A program made the translations under genes and the position numbers. A DNA stretch of 64,000 nucleotides. It comes from Streptomyces mexicanus (lineage in GTDB: Bacteria; Actinomycetota; Actinomycetes; Streptomycetales; Streptomycetaceae). Below are positions 17,791 through 26,823 of the stretch, piece after piece (the stretch's first letter is position 1; the number at the start of each line of letters is the position of its first letter). The notes under the pieces are model-generated. The model saw nothing but the letters and a program-made list of their open reading frames with translations, was not told where the DNA came from and made no database searches. The stretch is from positions 1,448,330-1,512,329 of the forward strand of contig NZ_LR732544.1 in NCBI RefSeq assembly GCF_902506575.1, written 5' to 3'.

Positions 17791-19044
17791 TCAGACCGCG
17801 ACCATCAGACGGTCGGGACCGTGGATGGTGAAGTTCCGACGGAAGTCGACCTGTTCGGTGATTCTCAGGTCCGGGTAGCGGCGCAGCAGCTCCGCGATCG
17901 CGAGCTCGGCCTCCTGGCGAGCCAGCCATTGCCCGAGACAGGTGTGGATGCCGAACCCGAGGCCGATGTGCTGTCGTGCGTTCTTGCGCGTGACGTCCAT
18001 GGTCTCCGGATCCTCGAACCGAGCCGGGTCGTGGTTGGCGGAGGCGAGCAGGAGCCGAACGGTCTCGCCGGCGCGGATCCGGAACCCGTTCAGCTCGGTG
18101 TCACAGGTGGCCGAGCGGTGGATGTTGTAGACGGACGGGCTGTAGCGGAAGAACTCCTCGACCGCGTTGCGCATGAGCTCCGGCCGGTCGCGAAGAAGGT
18201 CACGCTGGTCCGGATGCCGCTGGAGCGACACGACGGCGTTCGAGATCACGTCGTTGGTGTTGCCGCTCGTCATCATGGTGATGAAGATGGCGATCAGATC
18301 CTCGTCGTCCAGGAAAGTCCCCTCGTCGTCGGTCGAGACCAGCCGGCCGAAGAGATCCGTGGCTGCGGCCGGGTGCGCGCGGTGCCGGCGGATGACGTCG
18401 AGGACGTAGGAGCGGTAGTTCAGCATCGCCTCGTACGCCTCGTCGAGGTTGGCGTACATCGTGCCGATCCCCTTGCGGATCTCGGCCTGCCACGCGCGCA
18501 GCGTGCCCAGGTCGTAGTCCTCCACCCCGAGCAGCCGGCACACCACGCGGAACGGCAGCTGATAGGCGAACTCGCCGACGAGATCGAACTCGTGCTGTCC
18601 GCGAGCGTCGATGTCGTCGAGGAGCTCGCGCACCAGCGCCTCGACCTGGTCGCGCAACGTGGCGATGCTGGCCGCGGAGAACGACGCGTTGACGAAACGG
18701 CGGATGCGGGCGTGCTCCGGATCGTCGTTCTGGGTCATGCCGCGACTCTCGAACGCCGTGAGTGCCTGGAACTTCGCCAGGCCCTCGTCATCGAGCTCCG
18801 CCCGGCGAGCCAGCTCCCGCGTGCCCTTCGCCCGCACGGAGCTGTACGTCTCCGGGTCTCGGAGAACCTGCTTGACGTCGTCGTACCGGGAGACGGCGAC
18901 GAGTGGTCCCACCCTCAGGATCGGCTTCTGTTCCCGGAGCGCCGCGAAGACCGGCCACGGGTCGTTGATCAGACTCTGGTCGCAGTCGAACAACCTCGCG
19001 ACCGTGGCCTCGAGTTCGTCGGCAGCGATCGACGCGAGCGGCAT
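17791..19044 (-). CDS. Cytochrome P450 with atypical I-helix
   Basis: A 417-residue soluble P450. Heme ligand Cys369 in LGFGIHTCLG, EEFFR for the K-helix E-x-x-R, and NHDPARFEDPE. The I-helix oxygen-activation segment is TSGNTND (259-265): the usual acidic residue is Thr and the usual conserved Thr is Asn. It has the same length, same Cys number and many shared blocks with the P450 at 29673-30926, whose I-helix is canonical AGHETT, so this is a diverged paralogue. ATG at 19044 (GGAGG 4 nt upstream) is chosen over an upstream in-frame TTG. A co-transcribed SDR follows. Confidence 0.9.
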   Translation of the reverse strand: MPLASIAADELEATVARLFDCDQSLINDPWPVFAALREQKPILRVGPLVAVSRYDDVKQVLRDPETYSSVRAKGTRELARRAELDDEGLAKFQALTAFESRGMTQNDDPEHARIRRFVNASFSAASIATLRDQVEALVRELLDDIDARGQHEFDLVGEFAYQLPFRVVCRLLGVEDYDLGTLRAWQAEIRKGIGTMYANLDEAYEAMLNYRSYVLDVIRRHRAHPAAATDLFGRLVSTDDEGTFLDDEDLIAIFITMMTSGNTNDVISNAVVSLQRHPDQRDLLRDRPELMRNAVEEFFRYSPSVYNIHRSATCDTELNGFRIRAGETVRLLLASANHDPARFEDPETMDVTRKNARQHIGLGFGIHTCLGQWLARQEAELAIAELLRRYPDLRITEQVDFRRNFTIHGPDRLMVAV

Positions 19045-19074
19045 TCGGCCTCCACAGCAACGCTCGAAACAATG

Positions 19075-19094
19075 CAATTATTCAACTAAATTAC
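19075..19094. promoter_or_regulatory. Recurring AT-rich motif, copy 5
   Basis: CAATTATTCAACTAAATTAC lies about 30 nt upstream of the P450 start and closely matches copies at 26708, 7897 and 37656. The rest of the gap to the ADH stop (19095-19208) has no gene. Confidence 0.5.
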
Positions 19095-19208
19095 GGTAGC
19101 AGGGCTTCCCGTGCCCATGAAGGGCATTCCGTCAGGGGACACCCGGGTGCGCCCGGCCGACACCCGCGGTGGCGAGGTGGCCGGGCTGATGTCACGCCGG
19201 TACGGCGC

Positions 19209-20327
19209 TCAGTCGTCGAAGACGATGACACCGCGCAGATTCTTGCCGTCGAGCATGTCGGTGAAGCCCTGGTTGACCTGGTCGAGCCGGTAGCGCGAGG
19301 TCACCAGCTCGTCGAGGCGGAGCTTCCCGGCCTTGGCCATGCCCAGGAGCATCGGGACGTCGACGTGCGGCACGCACGCCCCGAAGAGCGATCCCGTGAT
19401 CGACTTCTGGAAGAGCGTCAGTGCCGAGCCCGGCACCTGGATGGACGCTTCCATGAAGTCGTCGGAGACGCCGGTGAGGACGATCTGACCGCCCTTGCGG
19501 GTGAGCTCGAACGCCTGGCCCACCACGTCGGCGTGGACCACGCCCACGGTGATGACCGAGACGTCCACGCCGGCGCCGTGCGTGCGCTCCCACATGTCCG
19601 CGTGGGCCTCTTCCGCGGTCGCGTAGACCGCGTCGGCCCCCCACTTGGAAGCGACGCCGCGCTTCCACTCCACCGGCTCGATGACACCGACCAGGCCCGC
19701 ATTGGCCTGGATTGCGGCCTGGACGGCATTGGCGCCGATGCCGCCGCACCCGTAGATCGCGACACTGTCGCCCGCCTTCACCTTGCCGACATTCACCACC
19801 GAGCCCCAGCCGGTCGTGACGCCACAGGTGACCAGGGACACCCACTCCCAGGGGATCGAGGGATCGACCTTCACGAGCGAGTACGTGCTCGCGACGAGGT
19901 ACTGCGAGAAGGTGCCCAGGCCTGCCTGGCTGGAGTACTCGACACCGTCGGCGTCGCGGAAGCGGAAGCCGCCGCCGATCAACTCGCCGGTCATCATCGC
20001 CGCACCCAGGTCGCACAGGTTCCCCATGCCGCGGCGGCACCACTTGCACCGGCCGCACTCCGGGATCCAGGACACTGCGACGTGGTCACCCACCGCGAAC
20101 TCGGTGACACCCGGGCCGACCTTCTCGACGATGCCGGCGCCCTCGTGGCCGCTCACCGCCGGCAGGCGCACACCACCGAACTTGACGTGCTTGTCGGAAT
20201 GACAAAGACCCGCCACCTTCATGCGGACGAGCACCTCGCCCTCACGCGGGTCCTCCAGATCGAGTTGGACGACCTCGAAGTCCTGGTGCAGTCCCTTGAG
20301 CACTGCGGCCTTGGTCTTGACGGACAT
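19209..20327 (-). CDS. NDMA-dependent type zinc alcohol dehydrogenase (mycofactocin-linked family)
   Basis: A 372-residue medium-chain dehydrogenase. Catalytic zinc residues Cys42 and His61-Glu62 and structural zinc Cys91, Cys94, Cys97, Cys105 are present; the NAD motif is GCGGIGANAVQAA. The overall pattern (ILTGVSDDF-type core, AAMMTGELIGGGFRF) fits the actinobacterial NDMA-dependent ADH family that keeps NAD bound and depends on mycofactocin for recycling. It is last in the esterase-BVMO-ALDH-ADH operon, 13 bp after ALDH, so it probably oxidises the alcohol released by ester hydrolysis. Confidence 0.87.
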   Translation of the reverse strand: MSVKTKAAVLKGLHQDFEVVQLDLEDPREGEVLVRMKVAGLCHSDKHVKFGGVRLPAVSGHEGAGIVEKVGPGVTEFAVGDHVAVSWIPECGRCKWCRRGMGNLCDLGAAMMTGELIGGGFRFRDADGVEYSSQAGLGTFSQYLVASTYSLVKVDPSIPWEWVSLVTCGVTTGWGSVVNVGKVKAGDSVAIYGCGGIGANAVQAAIQANAGLVGVIEPVEWKRGVASKWGADAVYATAEEAHADMWERTHGAGVDVSVITVGVVHADVVGQAFELTRKGGQIVLTGVSDDFMEASIQVPGSALTLFQKSITGSLFGACVPHVDVPMLLGMAKAGKLRLDELVTSRYRLDQVNQGFTDMLDGKNLRGVIVFDD

Positions 20328-20340
20328 GGCTGGTCTCCTC

Positions 20341-21810
20341 TCAGGACGCCGGGAACGGCGTCAGCTGGATCTGGCGGTACTCCAGGTAGGCGTCGATCCC
20401 CTCGAGGCCACCCTCCCGGCCGAGACCGGACTTCTTCATGCCGCCCCACGGCTCGGTCATGATGCAGCCGGAGTCGTTGATGCTGACGGTGCCGCTCTGC
20501 AGCCGCCTGGCCAGCGCGATCCCGCGGTCGACATCCTTGGTGTGCACGCCGTTGCCCAACCCGAAGTCGGTGTCGTTGGCGATACGCACCGCCTCGTCGT
20601 CGCCGTCGTAGGTGAGGAGACTGATGACCGGGCCGAACACCTCCTCCCGCGCGATCCGCATGTCGTTGGTGCCCCCGTCGACGAGCGTCGGCTCGTAGAA
20701 GTAGCCGCGGTCCAGGGGGGGTGGGCGCCGGCCGCCTGTGACGATCAGCCCGCCGTCGTCCTTGGCCACCTGCACGTAGCGCTCCGCGCGCTCCCGCTGC
20801 TCTCGGGAGACGAGCGGGCCGATCAGCGTCTTGGGGTCGCTGGGGTCGCCGACGGGCAGCGATCCGAAGTAGTCGGCGAGGGCGTCGCGGAACCTGGCGT
20901 GCTTCGCCTTCGGCACCAGGATCCGGCTCTGGGTGGTGCAGACCTGCCCCGACTGGCCCAGACACGACGGGAGCACCTGCGGCAGGAAGTCATCGGGTTC
21001 CATGTCGTCGAGGACGATGGCCGCGGACTTGCCCCCCAGTTCGAGCGTGAGCCGGGTGAGGTTGTCGGCGGCGCTGCGCATGACGGCCTGCCCCGACGCG
21101 GTGCTGCCGGTGAAGGAGACGTGGCGGATCGCCGGGTGGGCGACGATGTGCCGGCCGAGCTCGCGTCCGCCGGGCAGGAAGCTCACCACGCCCGGTGGGA
21201 AGCCCGCGGACTCGAAGATCTCCGCGAGCGGGAAGGACACCAGCGGGCTCTCGGGCGACACCTTCACCACCACCGGGCAGCCGGCGATGAGCGCAGGGGC
21301 CACCTTGACCATGGTCAGGATCAAAGGTGCGTTCCAAGGAACGATCGCGGCGACCGGGCCCACCGGCTCGCGGTAGACCAGCGCCCGTCCCGCCGGTGTG
21401 TTACGGTCCTCCGTCTCCAGGGAGAGGGTGCGCCCGCGGTCGACGAAGTCTCCCACGATGGTGAGCGCGTGACGGCTCATGTACGGCGCGAACGCCGCTA
21501 CGCCGCCCTGGTCCCGGGTGTAGAGCTCGGCGAACTCCTGCGAGCGGGCGCGGATGCCGTCGGCGACCTTGGCCAGCATGTCGGCGCGCTCGGCGGGAGT
21601 GAGACGCGGCCACGGACCCTCGTCGAAGGCCCGGGCAGCGGCGGCGATGGCGCGGTCCGCGTCGTCGGTGGTCGCATGCGGGATGACCCCGAGTATCTCC
21701 TCGGTGGCCGGGTTCTCGACCTCGATCCAGTCGTTGCCGGAAGACGAGACCCACTCGCCTCCCACCAGAATCTTGTCGTGCAGCGCATCAGCACGTGACG
21801 CTGTCGTCAT
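20341..21810 (-). CDS. NAD(P)-dependent aldehyde dehydrogenase
   Basis: A 489-residue ALDH-superfamily enzyme with all catalytic residues: Asn160 in VPWNAPL, Glu257 in LELGGKS and the nucleophile Cys291 in GQVCTTQSR. It converts the aldehyde made by the adjacent ADH into an acid. ATG at 21810 is chosen because AGGAG lies 8 nt upstream; the open frame extends further without ribosome-binding support. Gaps of 34 bp to the BVMO and 13 bp to ADH show operon organisation. Confidence 0.92.
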   Translation of the reverse strand: MTTASRADALHDKILVGGEWVSSSGNDWIEVENPATEEILGVIPHATTDDADRAIAAAARAFDEGPWPRLTPAERADMLAKVADGIRARSQEFAELYTRDQGGVAAFAPYMSRHALTIVGDFVDRGRTLSLETEDRNTPAGRALVYREPVGPVAAIVPWNAPLILTMVKVAPALIAGCPVVVKVSPESPLVSFPLAEIFESAGFPPGVVSFLPGGRELGRHIVAHPAIRHVSFTGSTASGQAVMRSAADNLTRLTLELGGKSAAIVLDDMEPDDFLPQVLPSCLGQSGQVCTTQSRILVPKAKHARFRDALADYFGSLPVGDPSDPKTLIGPLVSREQRERAERYVQVAKDDGGLIVTGGRRPPPLDRGYFYEPTLVDGGTNDMRIAREEVFGPVISLLTYDGDDEAVRIANDTDFGLGNGVHTKDVDRGIALARRLQSGTVSINDSGCIMTEPWGGMKKSGLGREGGLEGIDAYLEYRQIQLTPFPAS

Positions 21811-21844
21811 GAGGTGTTCTCCTGTTTGTTGACGCTGGTGGGGG

Positions 21845-23458
21845 TCAGCGCTTGCGGTGGAAGCCCGGGTAGTCGCGGGACGCCTCGGCGTCGCAGCGCT
21901 CGCGGTAGGCTCCGACGCCGCCGGCGTACGGCATGAATATCCGCGGCTTCCCGGGCACGTTCGCGCCCAGGTACCACGAGTTGGCCTGCGGGTAGAGGGT
22001 GTGATTCGCCACCTCGTTGACGTGGGCCACCCACTCGGTCTCGGCGACACGGTCGGCCTCGACCCGCACGGCGCCCTCCGACCGGAGCCGGTCGAGGAAG
22101 TCCGCCACCCAGTCGACGTGCTGCTCGATCGAAACCACCATGTTGCTCAGCACGGACGGGCTGCCCGGACCGGTCAGCATGAAGAGGTTCGGAAACCCGG
22201 AGGTGGCCACCCCCAGGTACGTCTCGGGGCCGGCGGCCCACTTGTCCGTGAGCCTGACCCCGTCGACCCCGACGATGCCCAGGCGCGCGAGAGATCCCGT
22301 CATGGCGTCGTACCCGGTCGCGAACACGATGGCGTCGACCTCGTGTATCCGGTCGCCCACCTTGAGTCCTTGCGGGACGATCTCCTGGATCGGCTCGGCG
22401 CCGACGTCCACCAGTTCGACGTTGTCCCTGTTGAAGGTCGCGTAGTAGTCCGTGTCGACGCAGATGCGCTTGGCGCCGATCGGATAGGTGCTGGGGATGA
22501 GCCGGTCCGCGACCGCGGGGTCGTTCACGATCGAACGGATCTTGTCGGCGACGAAGTCCGCCACCACCTTGTTGGCCTCGCGGTTCACCAGCGCGTCGGG
22601 GAAGGTGCCCACGAAGCCCGCGCCGCCGGTCTTCCAGGCCCGCTCCAGCAACTCCCGTCGCTCGTCGTCCGGCATCTCGAGCAGGCTCTTGTCGGCCGCG
22701 TCGATGAGCGTACCGCCCGGCGAGTGCCGCATCTGCTCACGGACCTCGTCGTACCTCTCCATCGCGGCGGCGATCGTCTCAGGGGAGAGCGGGTGGTTGT
22801 GGGCGGGCACGCTGAAGCTGGGGGTGCGTTGGAAGACCGTCAGTCGGTCCGCCTGCTCGGCGATCACCGGGGTCGCCTGGATTCCGGACGAGCCGGTACC
22901 TATCAGGCCGACCCGCTTCCCGGTGAAGTCGACACCTTCCTTGGGCCACTGGCCGGTGTGGTACGTCGCGCCGCGGAAACTGTCGAGCCCGGGGATCGCC
23001 GGTGTCTGCGCCGACGAGAGGCAGCCGACGGCGGTCACGACGTACCGCGCGGTGACGGTGCGGCCGGTCTCGGTGGACACCTGCCACCTGTGGGAGGCCT
23101 CGTCGAAGACCACGGAGTCGACGCGTGTCGAAAAGCTGATGTCGCGGCGCAGGTCGAAGCGGTCGGCGACGTGCTGCAGATAGGCGAGGATCTCGGGTTG
23201 GGCCGGATAGCGCTCGGTCCAGACCCACTCCTTGGTGAGTTCCGGGGAGAAGGAGTAGGAGTAGAAAAGGCTCTCCACATCGCACCGGGCGCCCGGATAA
23301 CGGTTCCAGTACCACGTGCCCCCGACGTCGGTGCCGGCCTCGAAGACGTGTGAGCTGAATCCGCGTCGGCGGAGCTCGTGCAGCATGTACAGGCCGGAGA
23401 ATCCGGCACCGACCACGACCACGTCGTAGGTCTCGGGTTCGCTCCTGACCACCGTCAC
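21845..23458 (-). CDS. Type I Baeyer-Villiger monooxygenase
   Basis: A 537-residue flavoprotein monooxygenase. FAD motif GAGFSG (17-22), the Baeyer-Villiger fingerprint FRGATYHTGQWP (161-172) in perfect form, and NADPH motif GTGSSG (187-192). Length and layout match cyclohexanone/cyclopentanone monooxygenases. It inserts oxygen next to a carbonyl to give an ester or lactone. GTG start at 23458 overlaps the esterase stop by 4 nt, tightly coupling oxygenation with hydrolysis. Ketone substrate unknown. Confidence 0.93.
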   Translation of the reverse strand: MTVVRSEPETYDVVVVGAGFSGLYMLHELRRRGFSSHVFEAGTDVGGTWYWNRYPGARCDVESLFYSYSFSPELTKEWVWTERYPAQPEILAYLQHVADRFDLRRDISFSTRVDSVVFDEASHRWQVSTETGRTVTARYVVTAVGCLSSAQTPAIPGLDSFRGATYHTGQWPKEGVDFTGKRVGLIGTGSSGIQATPVIAEQADRLTVFQRTPSFSVPAHNHPLSPETIAAAMERYDEVREQMRHSPGGTLIDAADKSLLEMPDDERRELLERAWKTGGAGFVGTFPDALVNREANKVVADFVADKIRSIVNDPAVADRLIPSTYPIGAKRICVDTDYYATFNRDNVELVDVGAEPIQEIVPQGLKVGDRIHEVDAIVFATGYDAMTGSLARLGIVGVDGVRLTDKWAAGPETYLGVATSGFPNLFMLTGPGSPSVLSNMVVSIEQHVDWVADFLDRLRSEGAVRVEADRVAETEWVAHVNEVANHTLYPQANSWYLGANVPGKPRIFMPYAGGVGAYRERCDAEASRDYPGFHRKR

Positions 23459-24396
23459 CGTGCCTCCTCCTGTGACTGGACACCGCGGATCGTCGCGGCC
23501 ACGAGATCGAGAGCCACAGCACTGCCCGGCAGGATGTTGATCATCGAGAAGAAGCCGTGCATCTGGCCCTCACACAGGTGCAGCACGGTCGGCACGCCGG
23601 CCTTCTCCAGAGCCGCGGCGTAGGCCTCTCCCTCGACCCGGAGCACGTCGTGCTCGGCGACCAGCACGGTGGCCGGCGGGAGTGCGGACAGGTCCGCAGC
23701 CCGCAGTGGCGAGGCGTCCGGCTCGCATCGGCGCTCGGGCGACGCGTAGTGATCCCAGAACCACACCATCGACGCACGGTCGAGCATGAGCTGGTTCGCC
23801 GGATCGTGGTACTGCGGCGCGTCCAGGTCGGAGTCGGTGACCGGGTAGATCAGGATCTGGTGCGCCAGCTTCGGCGCCTTCCGGTCGCGCGCGCGCCTGG
23901 CGATCACGGCGGCGAGGTTGCCACCCGCGCTGTCGCCGGCCACCACCACCGGCACATCGCTTCCTGCGATCTCGCAGAGGTGCCCGGTGACCCATTCCAG
24001 AGCGCGCCAGGCGTCGTCGACAGCGGCCGGGTACGGGTGCTCCGGCGCCTTGCGGTAGTTCACCAGGACGACCGTCGAGTCGCTCGCGTTCGCGAGCTTG
24101 CGTCCGAGGGTGTCGAACCCGTCGATGTCGCCGACAACCCAGCCGCCGCCGTGGAAGTAGACCACCACGGACGCAACCTGAGCGGCCGGCCGGATGACGC
24201 GCAGGCCGAACCTGGAGCCGTCCTCCGCCGTCAGCGTGTGGTCGTGGACCGCGGCGACCTCGGGACCCGGGCCGATCATCTGTGTGATCGCGGCCCCGGA
24301 CTGCCGCGCCTCGGCCGGGGAGAGCTCCGTCATGGGCGGGCTGCCTGAGGCCGCCATCTGGGAGAGAAAGGCCTGCGTGGCCTGGTCGAGCGTCAT
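23455..24396 (-). CDS. Alpha/beta-hydrolase esterase, HSL family
   Basis: A 313-residue hormone-sensitive-lipase-family esterase: oxyanion HGGG (82-85), nucleophile Ser156 in GDSAGG, Asp250 in AEHDVLRVEGE and His280 in QMHGFF complete the triad. ATG at 24396 has AAGGAGG 6 nt upstream. Because its stop overlaps the BVMO start, it most likely hydrolyses the ester or lactone the BVMO produces. It is first gene of the four-gene operon, 100 bp after the PucR-type regulator stop. Confidence 0.92.
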   Translation of the reverse strand: MTLDQATQAFLSQMAASGSPPMTELSPAEARQSGAAITQMIGPGPEVAAVHDHTLTAEDGSRFGLRVIRPAAQVASVVVYFHGGGWVVGDIDGFDTLGRKLANASDSTVVLVNYRKAPEHPYPAAVDDAWRALEWVTGHLCEIAGSDVPVVVAGDSAGGNLAAVIARRARDRKAPKLAHQILIYPVTDSDLDAPQYHDPANQLMLDRASMVWFWDHYASPERRCEPDASPLRAADLSALPPATVLVAEHDVLRVEGEAYAAALEKAGVPTVLHLCEGQMHGFFSMINILPGSAVALDLVAATIRGVQSQEEAR

Positions 24397-24496
24397 AGGT
24401 GCCTCCTTAGAGCGCTCAGACTGGCCGATCGGCGTGACTCGGGTCATTGGACAGGTGGCCATGAATGGCCTGCCCGGGCGCGCCAAATGGCGCTCC

Positions 24497-25594
24497 TCAC
24501 ACGTTGTCCCTCAGTCGCTGGATGATGAGCGCAACCAGGAGACGGCTGCGTCCGTAGGGAACGCCGATCTGGAAGCCGAGTTCGGCCTCGGCGCGGGCGA
24601 CCCGATGGGCCACGGAGTTGTGATGGAGATGGAGCACGGCGGCCGCCTGCCGGATGGAGCCGGTCGCGGCGACGGTCTCGAGCGTGCAGCGCATGTCGTC
24701 CCCGCCGGCCTGCTCGACGAGTCGGTCCAGCGCGGCAACGTCGGGGTGGTATGCCAGCCGTAGCCGCTCCACCGGCAGGTGTTCGGCCAGGATCGCCCAG
24801 GCTCCGAGGTCCGCGAAGTCGACGATCGTCGCCTCCGTGAAGGCCCGCTGCGGGCCGCCGTGCGAGCTGCGGAGCGCATAGCGCAGGGCGACCCGTGCCT
24901 GGTGCCATGCACGGGGCAGCTCGTGCCAGTCGTACGCGCTGCCGAAGCCCATCCGACCGCGGCGGGGTATCGGGAGCTCGCTGTCCGGCGGGCCGGCGAG
25001 AACGAGCGCGAGCCGTGACCCGATCCGCCCAGCGCGCAGCACCGTCTCCGCCGGCAGGGCCGAGAGCAGGTCGGCGTCGGTGGACGGCGGGCCGTCGTAC
25101 GCCGCGACGACGACCTGCCGGGCCGGGCTGAGCTCGAGCACGCGCAGGGCGCGTGCCCGCCCGACCTCGTCGGCGCCCGCACTCAGCACGACTTCGAGCG
25201 CGGTCGTCGGATCGATGACCGGGCGCGGATCGCGAGCCTGCCGCAGCGCGACCCCTGCGGCGACCCAGAGTCGTTCCACCACAAGCTCCACATGCGCCTC
25301 CGGCAGGCAGCAGCCGGCCACCCAGACCTCTGTGCCGTCGGCCAGCAGCGCGCCCCGCCGCTCCTCGGGACGGGTCGCCGACCACTCCCCCGTGCCGTCG
25401 ACGGCCCGGTGGTTCCGGCCGTCCGCGGTCGACATCCCGGCCAGGCACTCGCCCTCACGCGCGGCGGCGGCGAGGACGTCGTCGAGCGAAGCCGATCCGG
25501 CGATGAGCCTGTCGAAGACCCTGACGACCGCGAGCACCCGCTCGGGGGCGAGCTCCCCCGGCGCCTCGGCGATACTCGGCATCTCGGCACCCAT
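24497..25594 (-). CDS. PucR/CdaR-family transcriptional regulator
   Basis: A protein of about 365 residues with the C-terminal PucR helix-turn-helix (LETVAATGSIRQAAAVLHLH then HNSVAHRVARAE, roughly the last 60 residues) and an N-terminal GAF-like/sensor region (EGECLAGMSTADGRN). Such regulators usually activate adjacent catabolic operons on binding a pathway compound. Directly upstream of the esterase-BVMO-ALDH-ADH operon on the same strand, it is the likely local activator. ATG at 25594 has GGAG 8 nt upstream; GTG at 25624 is an alternative. Confidence 0.8.
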   Translation of the reverse strand: MGAEMPSIAEAPGELAPERVLAVVRVFDRLIAGSASLDDVLAAAAREGECLAGMSTADGRNHRAVDGTGEWSATRPEERRGALLADGTEVWVAGCCLPEAHVELVVERLWVAAGVALRQARDPRPVIDPTTALEVVLSAGADEVGRARALRVLELSPARQVVVAAYDGPPSTDADLLSALPAETVLRAGRIGSRLALVLAGPPDSELPIPRRGRMGFGSAYDWHELPRAWHQARVALRYALRSSHGGPQRAFTEATIVDFADLGAWAILAEHLPVERLRLAYHPDVAALDRLVEQAGGDDMRCTLETVAATGSIRQAAAVLHLHHNSVAHRVARAEAELGFQIGVPYGRSRLLVALIIQRLRDNV

Positions 25595-25666
25595 GCCACA
25601 CACTCCACACTCTCCGCGGCTCACCGTCAGCAGGCTGCGGACTCAAGTTCGACGTGGATCGTCCTG

Positions 25667-26668
25667 TCACTCCTGCCCGAGGGCCCGCATCGCCGCCCTC
25701 GCGTACTCCTGCTTGCGCCGGTCACTGACGAGGTAGGACGGCGGCGCCAGGAACGCGACGTCCTTCGGGAGGCCGTCGGGGCCCTTGGCAGCCCACATCT
25801 GGCGAGCCTGCTCCGTGGTGCCATAGACCGCGATCTCGTCGAGCATCCGGTCCGACACCGCCGTCGCCATCGCATCGCTGTCCCGCTGTTTGAAGGCCGC
25901 CCGGATCCGCGAAGTCTCCTCCTGCCAGCCATGAGCGTCCACGAACGGGTCGTACGTCGCCACAGTCAGGTAGAACGCGATCATGCGTCGGGCGTCCAGC
26001 GCCGCCCTGTCCGGGTCGTCGTCGTCGACCGCCGTCACGACCCAGCCGTACTCCAGCATCTCCTGGCTCCGGCCGGCCTTCTGGGCCGCCGTCGCGAACT
26101 CGCTGCGGACGACGTCGTTCCACCAGCGTCTGGTGAACAGGCCGTGCCCGACCACCCCGTCGGCCTTCCGTCCCGCCATGCGGAGCATTCCGCCGTTGAA
26201 CGCGCCGACGAGGAACGGCACGTCGACGCGTCCGAGCACCGGGGCCCCGATTCTGGCGTTGACGTCGTAGAACGTGCCCGAGTAGCTGACGGTCTCACCG
26301 TTCTCGGCCGTGAGGTAGGCCCGGATGACGTCGATGCACTCGCCGAGCCGCGTGGCGGGCCGGTCCGCTTCCACGCCGAACCAGTCCCGGTTGATCGAGT
26401 AGGCGCCTGTGCCCAGCCCGATGAAGATCCGGTCGCCGGCCCGCTTGTGGAGCTGACGGATCGCGGCGGCGTGTGCGAAGGGTGACCGTGAAAAGGCGTA
26501 CGCGATCGCGGTGCCGATGCGGGCGTCACTCGTCGACAACGCCATCTCGGCCAGGGAGACGTAGGCCTCATGGTCGACGAAGTCACCGGTGCAGAACGCC
26601 TCGACGCCAGTACTGGTTGCTTCTGTGGCGAACTTCGGGCCCTGCCACGGGATGCCGAGACTGACCAC
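25667..26668 (-). CDS. LLM-class F420-dependent oxidoreductase
   Basis: A 333-residue luciferase-like protein (VSLGIPWQGPKFATEATSTG at the start, AIAYAFSRSPFAHAAAIRQL, RIFIGLGTGAYSINRDWFG, and FLVGAFNGGMLRMAGRKADG). The GLGTG and long central pattern fit F420-dependent reductases/dehydrogenases. GTG at 26668 is chosen because GGAGG lies just upstream; a longer frame has no ribosome-binding support. It is transcribed towards the PucR gene (72-bp gap) from a promoter with a motif copy. Confidence 0.8.
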   Translation of the reverse strand: MVSLGIPWQGPKFATEATSTGVEAFCTGDFVDHEAYVSLAEMALSTSDARIGTAIAYAFSRSPFAHAAAIRQLHKRAGDRIFIGLGTGAYSINRDWFGVEADRPATRLGECIDVIRAYLTAENGETVSYSGTFYDVNARIGAPVLGRVDVPFLVGAFNGGMLRMAGRKADGVVGHGLFTRRWWNDVVRSEFATAAQKAGRSQEMLEYGWVVTAVDDDDPDRAALDARRMIAFYLTVATYDPFVDAHGWQEETSRIRAAFKQRDSDAMATAVSDRMLDEIAVYGTTEQARQMWAAKGPDGLPKDVAFLAPPSYLVSDRRKQEYARAAMRALGQE

Positions 26669-26707
26669 CAGGCCTCCTCCACTTGTCACCGATGCTGCAA
26701 TAATACT

Positions 26708-26724
26708 ATTTAGTTTAATGATTG
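26708..26724. promoter_or_regulatory. Recurring AT-rich motif, copy 6
   Basis: ATTTAGTTTAATGATTG lies 40 nt upstream of the LLM gene and 100 nt upstream of the divergent 288-residue gene. Its reverse complement CAATCATTAAACTAAAT is near the consensus of all copies. Confidence 0.55.
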
Positions 26725-26823
26725 GCACTACCCTGCTGCGGTAGGTGCGTGCCACCGGTCGCGGCGCATCGGCGTCGGCGGCCAGCCGATCCCGAGACCG
26801 ATAGGCCGAGAAAGGACCACGTC